NCBI GenBank assembly: GCA_916613615.1
Contig: OU744732.1
Coordinates: forward strand, 34,371,950-34,435,949
Origin: Steromphala cineraria
Lineage: Eukaryota; Mollusca; Gastropoda; Trochida; Trochidae
Length of the DNA: 64,000 bases
Direction of reading: 5' to 3'
Under the pieces are notes generated by a model. It was not told where the DNA came from and ran no database searches. It saw only the letters and a program-made list of their open reading frames with translations. Below, in pieces: positions 22,201-31,200 of the stretch. Positions within the stretch are counted from its first letter, which is position 1. Every line of letters starts with the position of its first letter. A program made the position numbers and the translations under genes.

Positions 22201-25200
22201 AAGACGGAGGACGGACCAGTCACTCCCGTCCGCCACTCGCCAGACGAACGAAGGCGGAGAGAAGCGAGGCAAACGCGTACCAAGACGGAGGGCGGACCCG
22301 TCACTCCCGTCCGTCACTCGCCAGACTGACCAAGCGGAGTGAAGCTGGGCAAACGCGTACCCAGGCGGAGCACGTGACGATCCACTCACCCCAGTGGAGC
22401 GAACGGCCAAGCTGACACTGCTTGCACACGTCCCACACACGAAGCCGGAGGTCAAAGGTCAGACACCCGGAGGCGTGACCTACTTGACCGAGAAGCTTGA
22501 GCAGCACGTGCAACCCAAGCGGCACAACCCGAGCAGGGTCGCGCGATACTGAGTAGCCTGCCTGTCCCACAGGCAGAAAACCCAACAACAACAACCTCCA
22601 ACTGTGGCAAATTGGAAGGAGTTCAGGAGGTAAGAGAAGATAATCTTACTCCCAAGGATCGAGAAAAAAGGTCTACAAACTTAAATACTTAGACAAGGCA
22701 ACATAACTTCGAGAGAGCTCAGAGACACAACCGATCACTGAGCGACAGGAAGTTGGAATGAGGTTTTGGTCACGTGACCATAGGTGGCGCGGCGGGGATA
22801 TGCAGGTAACTCCCGTGTTGTTTTTTCTGTGTTATGGGTCGAGAGATAATTGATAGGCAATCAATGGGGCTACGGTGAGTCGGAGACGGTATAGTACGTT
22901 AAATAATAAGATGTTTATTGAAGCTACTTTGAGGTATGCTCATTACTTCCTGTGCGTACGCCGATACACTTGATTCAACTTGAGCTTGTTGCAGACCCGG
23001 ATTACGCCGGACACGTGACAGGCGTATACGCCTCTAAGACGAATCAAGCATAGCCCATATCATAATACGGAGTGGCTCTTTAACGTAGCAAATGGCGTAC
23101 CTGTTTCCCCGGCATAGAAAATGTATGGTAGTTGAACTGGAGGCTACTGTTCACAAGGGTTAAGCAGTCTGTTATAGGCACGAAATTAAATGGCCTCTTT
23201 CGGCCTCATACGGAGTGGCTCTTTAAAGGGACCATTCGAGCGGGGTATTTTTTGTGAAAACGAAATTCAGGAGGACATTCCTGTTTACAATTATATATTA
23301 TTTTTACATGATAATTTCACACTTAATTTCAAATATGTTTGCGAGGGTAACATTTCAGTTGTTCAAGATTAAACAATTCACCAAAGAGTACAGTGTATTG
23401 CTCAAAAAATAAAAACATCGTGAAATGAAGCCAATCATCGAAGCTTCGGTCGTGGAATGCATTACTACGACAAAATGCTGTCGTAACTGATAAGTGTTAT
23501 TATGATTTATTTGAACATATGCTCCTCTTCTGTTAATCAAGTATTTCTTTCTTTCTTTTGTTAATGAATTAGCATAATACAGCACCTTTGTTTTCACACA
23601 ATGCTAAAGTTTCAAAATGGCGGACGACAAGCGATTGAGTGGTGCCTTTAACGTAGCAAATGGCGTACCTGTTTCTCCAGCATGGAAGAAGTAGGGTAGA
23701 TCAACTGGAGGCGACTGTTCCGACGGATAGAGCAGCTCATCCAGGAAGTGTATCATCGGAGGTCCCCTATCTTCATCGAAGTCGATGTCAAAACCTATGA
23801 CGTCATCTGGGTACTTTGCTCTAAGTTCTATGGCTTCCTTTACAAGATTACCAATTTCTTTCTTTGTTTGGTATCTGAGAAAAGTTAATATTGAAATCAT
23901 TGTATGATAAACGCCTTTGAAAGGAGACAATTTAGAATTGTAACTTATTAATTTGAATGAGAAGAATTAAGGCATAATTAAGAATTGCTGATTTCGATAA
24001 TTTAAATTAATTTACATTGAACAAAATAATGTGGATCATTCATACAATAATGATATAATATTTCAGCGGCATCAATATTTTACAGAGGTATCCTAATTAT
24101 TGTTTTGCCCCTATTAATCATCAATCTATTTTTGGCCGCCACTAAATCTAATTCTCACGGACTTTCTATAGAAGAAAATACTCTATAACAATACAAACCT
24201 AGTCCCCGATACAGTGAATTTCACTCCGATGAAATCTGGAAATTCAACTTGGAACTCTCTGATAACCTCCAGATACTGGTTCAAGACCCATTCCCTGTTC
24301 TTCACTGCTCCAGTGTCATCATAGGCCTGTATAAAGAGTGTGATAAAAATAGAGCCATTGGCTCTGTAGCTCATCAGGCTTCATCATCAATTATGCTGTA
24401 GAGTGTGGCCAATGTGATTCCCCCTTTGTAGAGGCCACAGGGGCACCAATCATAAGATTAAGTATATAGGCGACAAGTTTCAGTTTTCTAGGCCTTATAC
24501 TTCAGGAAAAGACAATAAAAATAGGTTTTTAGGGCGCGACCCCTGTGGCCCTTATTAAGGGGTCACAGGGCCACCAAAGCTACAATTTATAATCTTCACT
24601 AGTCAAGGAGTCTGCAAACAAAGTTTCAGCTTTCTAGGCCTTATGATTCTGGAGAAGAAGATGAAATAGGTTTTTAGGGCGTGGCATATGTGGCCCTTAT
24701 TAGGGGTCACAGGGCCACCAAAGCTACAATTTATAATCCTCACTAGCCAAGGAGTCTGTACACAAAGTTTCAGCTTTCTAGGCCTCATGATTCTGGAGAA
24801 GAAGATGAAAATAGGCTTTTAGGGCATGGCCCCTGTGGCCCTTATTAGGGGTCACAGGGCCACCAAAGCTACAATTTATAATCCTCACTAGCCAAGGAGT
24901 CTGTACACAAAGATCAGCTTTCTAGGCCTTATGCTTCTGGAGAAGAAGATGAAAATAGGTTTATAGGGCGTCGCCCCTGTGGCCCTTATTAGGGGTCACA
25001 GGGCTACCAAAGCTACAATTTATAATCCTCACTAGCCAAGGAGTCTGTACACAAAGTTTCAGCTTTCTAGGCCTTATGGTTCTGGAGAAGAAGATGAAAA
25101 TAGGCTTTTAGGGCGTGGCCCCTATGGCCCTTATTAGGGGTCACAGGGCCACTAAAGCTACAATTTAATATCCTCACTAGTCAAGGAGTCTGTACACAAA

Positions 25201-28200
25201 CTTTAAGCTTTCTAGGCCTTATGCTTCTGGAGAAGAAGATGAAAATAGGTTTTTAGGGTGTGGCCCCTGTGGCCCTTATTAGGGGTCACAGGGCCACCAA
25301 AGCTACAATTTATAATCCTCACTAGCCAAGGAGTCTGTACACAAAGTTTCAGCTTTCTAGGCCTTATGGTTCTGGAGAAGAAGATGAAAATAGGTTTTTA
25401 GGGCGTGGCCCCTGTGGCCCTTATTAGGGGTCACAGGGCCACTAAAGCTACAATTTATAATCCTCACTAGCCAAGGAGTCTGTACACAAAGTTTCAGCTT
25501 TCTAGGCCTCATGGTTCTGGAGAAGAAGATGAAAATAGGCTTTTAGGGCATGGCCCCTGTGGCCCTTATTAGGGGTCACAGGGCCACCAAAGCTACAATT
25601 TATAATCCTCACTAGCCAAGGAGTCTGTACACAAAGATCAGCTTCTAGGCCTTATGCTTCTGGAGAAGAAGATGAAAATAGGTTTATAGGGCGTCGCCCC
25701 TGTGGCCCTTATTAGGGGTCACAGGGCTACCAAAGCTACAATTTATAATCCTCACTAGCCAAGGAGTCTGTACACAAAGTTTCAGCTTTCTAGGCCTTAT
25801 GGTTCTGGAGAAGAAGATGAAAATAGGCTTTTAGGGCGTGGCCCCTATGGCCCTTATTAGGGGTCACAGGGCCACTAAAGCTACAATTTAATATCCTCAC
25901 TAGTCAAGGAGTCTGTACACAAACTTTAAGCTTTCTAGGCCTTATGCTTCTGGAGAAGAAGATGAAAATAGGTTTTTAGGGTGTGGCCCCTGTGGCCCTT
26001 ATTAGGGGTCACAGGGCCACCAAAGCTACAATTTATAATCCTCACTAGCCAAGGAGTCTGTACACAAAGTTTCAGCTTTCTAGGCCTTATGGTTCTGGAG
26101 AAGAAGATGAAAATAGGTTTTTAGGGCGTGGCCCCTGTGGCCCTTATTAGGGGTCACAGGGCCACTAAAGCTACAATTTATAATCCTCACTAGTCAAGGA
26201 GTCTGTACACAATCTTTCAGCTTTCTAGGCCTTATGGTTCTGGAGAAGAAGTTGAAATTCCACAAAGTTTACGGACGGACGGACGGACGGACGGACGCCG
26301 GACACCATGCCATGCCATAAGCCCATCGGGCCTTACAGGCCAGATGAGCTAAAAATTCAATATTGTCCTCAATACATTATGCATAGGAAAACAAAATTGA
26401 GCAATTTTCACCCGGCAGCCACAGTGCAGCGCGAGGTAATGCGTTATTCTGCCCTTCTGATACTGAGTGCCAAGCAAGGCAGCAACTTCCATCTTTTAAA
26501 GGGGCAGTAGCACGTTTTTAGGGGGAATATAAGGTGATGTCAGGAAAATGAAAATTATGGTACCAATTAAAAGACAATGTATTTAAACTAAATGAAGCAG
26601 TAATAATTCACATATATAACGTAAAGTTTAGCTATTCGCTTTCTTGTTGTACCCAAATTGATTTAAAGGTATTCACACAAAATGGCCGCTAATGGATTTT
26701 GTGTTAATCTTCATACTTTGTCCTTTGACTATGGATGATTGGCTTGTGTAATGGGATTTTCAACACTGTCAAAATAATACATATAACATTCACTTACAAT
26801 TATCAGTGAAAAATGTGAAATACGAAAGTATAAAAAAAAACGTGCTACTGCCCCTACCTTTTTGTATGTCGCGACTAGGAATCGAACCCCGGTCTTCTGG
26901 GAGCAGAGCGGACACTCTACCAACTGACCTACAGCCCTGAGTAACAAGAGCCATCAGGAGAGATGGTTAAATTATCCCCCCGGCCCCACTGAAGTTGAAT
27001 GATCAGTTTTAGCATATATTTTGATATACTGATTGTGTGATTAATGTTCTATGCATACATGCAGTTAATTGTGTTTGACTTTTAATGACCATCATAAAAC
27101 TATGATAAACCACATCTAAGTCTTTTAAATTAGTAAATGCTTATGTTATGCGAACGTCAAGTTCCTCATCTGCTCCGGAAACACATTTTAATCTTGCAAT
27201 GAAAACCGGAAAAATAAAAAAATCCATTTAGTTGAAAATCCCAAAAGGCACAACTACATTTCATGATTAGTCAACATACCAAGTTTCGTTAAGCAAGGCC
27301 AAACCATTTTCGAGTTCTGCTCCGGAAACACATTTCTAAGTTTCGATTCCGTGGAAACCCCAAAAATAAAAAAATCCAGAAAGTTGAATACCCCAGAAGG
27401 CACAACTACGTGCGATCAGTCAACATACCAAGTTTCATTGAGCTAGCTGTAACGGTTTTTGAGTTCTGCTCTGAAAACAATGTGATCACAGACAGACGGA
27501 CGACTATATCCCCCCGCATTATATGCCGGGGGTTAAAACCCAAATAAAAGATTTTACACATTATTTATTTAAGCTTAACTAAGCTTGACAATTTTTGGGG
27601 ATCATGGACCACAATCGCATTAAAATTATATCATAATTTCTTCACTACGTTACTCATATTTAACGTAGTGTAGCAGATAGATCATATTTTAATAAGATTG
27701 CCATGGACCATTTAGCAAAATATGAACATATGAAAGATTTGAAATAAAAGGATTTTAATTCATTAAATATGATACTATTTACCTTTATATCTAAACGATT
27801 TGCCATTTGTTTAAATGTATTCATCAATGACGTTTCAAAGGAGAACTGATACATCAAGTTATGATTACTTTAGTCGAAAGTGTGTAATCAAATCTGAACA
27901 AAGCGTCAATTCTTTCATTTTGATAGTCATGACTGTTCATAAACAGCCTTTGTATAATTGAAAGGCACACTTTATCAATATTTCAACACCAAGCCAAGCT
28001 CATTGAAACTTTGTGCATGGTAAGGTCAGAACGTGTACAGATGATGTTAATTTGCTAGTATTTATTAGTGCAAATAAAATGTTGAGGTTTCGTGTGGACG
28101 TCAATGAAATAACTCCAGCAGCACTGATAAAGGATCACCTTTAGCCCGTGTGTAAAGAAATCATTCTCAAAAAATATTTTGGCAGTCTAAGTAAAACCTA

Positions 28201-31200
28201 GCCTCAATATTATCCGTTTTACTCCTATGCTGAGTCTAGAAAGGCCTGGTAGAGGGTCGCGTCAGCCCACGTATCGAATTGACCAATCAGAATTCATCTT
28301 ACCAAGCCAAAATAGTCTGCCTTCGCACGTATAATATTGGAGGGTCATAGGTCGCAGAAAGGTCGGCTGACGCGACCCTCTACTAGGCCTTGCTAGACTC
28401 AGTATAGGAGTGAAACGGATAATATTGAGGCTAGGTATACATAGACTGATATTTTGGAATCGTCTGGCCACTGGTAAAGATATTTGCAATTTGGCATTGT
28501 TAAAGATGCTATATCATAGTGCAATAAATTTTAAAGTAATTTTAATGTATACGTTGTATTTTTAGAAAAATTTAGCGACCAACCTTGAGAAAATCGGACC
28601 AAAATTCATCAAATAGGAGATTATTTACCAAATAATACCGAAACGGCAGTCGACATAAGGGCGAATCAAGTGTGGCTATTTCACAACTTCCGGTTTCTAA
28701 ATGTACGCTTGAAAACCGTCTTTGTCGCGCTCAACTAGATTTTATATTCTTTTTCTCCGAATTAGGTATTCGTTGCTGTCAAAGTTGATACCCATCGAAC
28801 GCAATTACGGTAGTTGAGACACGGTGTAAATCCTACAAGCATAATGATTACGTCACCGAAAGCTGGTTCACAAAATGACATGCCCTTTCTAAGAGGGGTA
28901 CTGTGCTTGAAGCGTCGAAATAAGTATGTTATTGTTGATTAAACAATCTAAATATGATATCAAAATTTCGACGAAAGATTTTTCTACAAAGTGATGTATT
29001 TCATTTCTCAATAGCTAAGTTTCATCCTGAACCGCTTGCAAGTATGATACAGCATCTTTAAGTAGACAGATGGGGTCAAAGTCGGAGTCTGATAATTCTG
29101 ATTTTAGACAAAACTCGATGGAAATATTTCAAAAGATGAAAAAGAAAAAGAAGAGAAGAAAAGAAGAAAGAAAAAAGATCTTTTTTCCCACCTATTCTTG
29201 TCTCAAGTTGTTTTGTTTTGTGCTTTTTTTTGTGGGGTGAGGAGGGTATAATAAAAAAGACAAAAGCAATTAGGTAAATTGGTGACAGATACAGTTTGTA
29301 GTTTGTTGCTATTAATCTCATATATAGGTTGCATGATTATATTAAATGGGCAGTAGCACGTTTTTTGATAATTTAATATTCTAAATGTTTCACTGATAAT
29401 TGTAAGTTAATGCTAAATGTATTATTATGACAGTGTCAAAAATCTCATTACATAAGTCAATAATCCATAGTCAGAGGACAAAGTATGAAGATTCACATAC
29501 AATTCATTGGCGGCCATTTTGTGTGAACACCTTTAATACATTTTGTGTAAGAAAAGGGAATAGCATGGCTAAACTTTACGTTCTATTGAATTATGACTGC
29601 TTCATTTAGTTTTAATACATTGTCTCTGAATTTGAACAATTAATGTTCATGTTCCTGACACCAACTTATATTCCCCGTTAACGTGCTTCTGTCCCTTTAA
29701 GGGTACTTACTTCAAATAACCCCCTCAGTTCAAAATAGATAATATTATCGTCCCAGGCTTCTTTAAGGGTTTGTCGTATTTGGGTTTTCAAGGTCCCTGC
29801 ATAGGTCAACAAGCCTTCAGTTGTTAGAAATGACTTCATGAAATATTTCCATACTTCCTTATTTGATTTACCCACTGTCTTCTCTGGGGAAAGTGACATT
29901 TCTCCTCGAATTCTGAAAACAATTGAGAACATTTTATCTTTCAACGTGAATGTTAATTTTCTTTGCCATGAAGCTCTCAGCTCACCAGACGCATTTGTCT
30001 TTAAAAGAACGTTAGATAGACATGTTTACCTACAGACCATACTTGTATGGTTAAAGTTTCTTTCAAATGCTATTCCTAAGCGATTTTACAATATCTTTGT
30101 TATTTTGTTTGTCAACATAGCATCTGACATCATGAGGTTTGCATATCGTGTAGAATAAACAACGTACGCGAGTTTAAATTGTCATCCGACGAAATCGCCA
30201 GCAGAAAAAAACATCTCTCAAGTACAATCAACATTGCATTGGCATCTATAATGTATTCATGTATTCATTAAGTTAGAGTCAAAATTCAGTTGGAGAAAGG
30301 TTAATCTATCTCACCTTTCATCAAATTCTGCCTCACCCCCAGGAAAGATTTTCCTCATCTCGGAAACAGTATGCCACGTGCACTCTGTGTGTATAAAAGG
30401 GGCAGTAGCACGTTTAAAGGGAGAAATATTAGGTGTTGGGAAAATGATAATATATGGTTCCAATTGAAAGACAATGTATGTAAACTAAATGAAGCAGTAA
30501 TAAATCAAATATATTAGTATAATTTCAGCCATGCAATTCCCTTTTCTTACACAAAATGAGCTAAAGGTGTTCAAGCAAAAATGAACGTCAATGAACTTTA
30601 TGAGAATCTTAAACATTTGTTCTCTTGACTATAAATGATTGGCTTGTGTTATGAGATTTATGACACCATAACAACAATACATTTGGCTTTAACATACAAT
30701 TATCAGTGAAATTGATAACATAAAATTTTCAAAAAACGTGCTACTGTCTCTTTAAACATGACAATATTTAACATTTTTATATTAAGACTAGACTTGAAAG
30801 AATGGGTTTATTTTTGAAGATTTTTTATTTTACATTTGTACATTGATTCATGTCAAATTCCAAATGAAGATAATTTGATTGGATGCATATTGGCGAAGTA
30901 GCAGTTCGTGGTAATAAGTTGCTATATATTAAGCTACCAACCTGAAGGTCTTGGAGAGTTTGGCTTGAAGAACCGGAAGGTTGTGACGTTATCCTTGATG
31001 CACATGAAACAGTCCGGGTGGTAGGTCAGATTTTTAACCATCCACTCTGCTGAGGGTAATGCCATTGAATGTAAGTGTAGAATGCCTCCTGTGAAAAGGA
31101 TGACACATGATGAAAACATCCTCGAAAAATTTACAAAAATGTTTAAAAGACATATAAATAACAATACCCCTCCACTATCCAGGCTCTGGGGCAGAAGGCC

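Larger units (their letters stand above)
18656..22909 (-). mobile_element. DIRS1-like retrotransposon, degenerate
   Basis: About 4.25 kb. Inverted terminal repeats (18656-18838 and 22748-22909) share more than 130 bp but differ at their outermost tips. An internal complementary region (18905-18998) contains the complements of both tips fused. RNase H and tyrosine recombinase fragments lie on the minus strand, but no RT core was found; in its place is a GC-rich 81-bp tandem array. It is more GC-rich than its surroundings. It is defective because of missing RT and frameshifts. Confidence 0.9.
18337..23058. mobile_element. Outer element with GCTTGATT inverted ends, split by the DIRS1-like element
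   Basis: GGCCCTGCTTGATTGGT at the left and the complement of GGGCTATGCTTGATTCGT at the right bracket this block, followed inward by similar AGGCGTACGCC and GGCGTATACGCC stretches. The flanks on both sides are exon-6-copy sequence, so the block inserted into that tandem array. The class is unknown. Confidence 0.55.

Noticed and set aside
21649..22329. 226-codon + strand frame with T-K-T-E-D-G-P repeats as a gene
   Set aside because: The step of 81 bp opens frames on both strands equally. There is no start context, domain or splice signal, so it is kept as a repeat only.
26866..26937. Functional tRNA gene
   Set aside because: Boxes A and B are good, but the acceptor and T stems do not pair properly, so it is called a tRNA-like SINE head or pseudogene.
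29838..30158. 106-codon plus-strand frame
   Set aside because: It overlaps ADA2 exon 4 in antisense and continues into AT-rich intron without any recognised domain.
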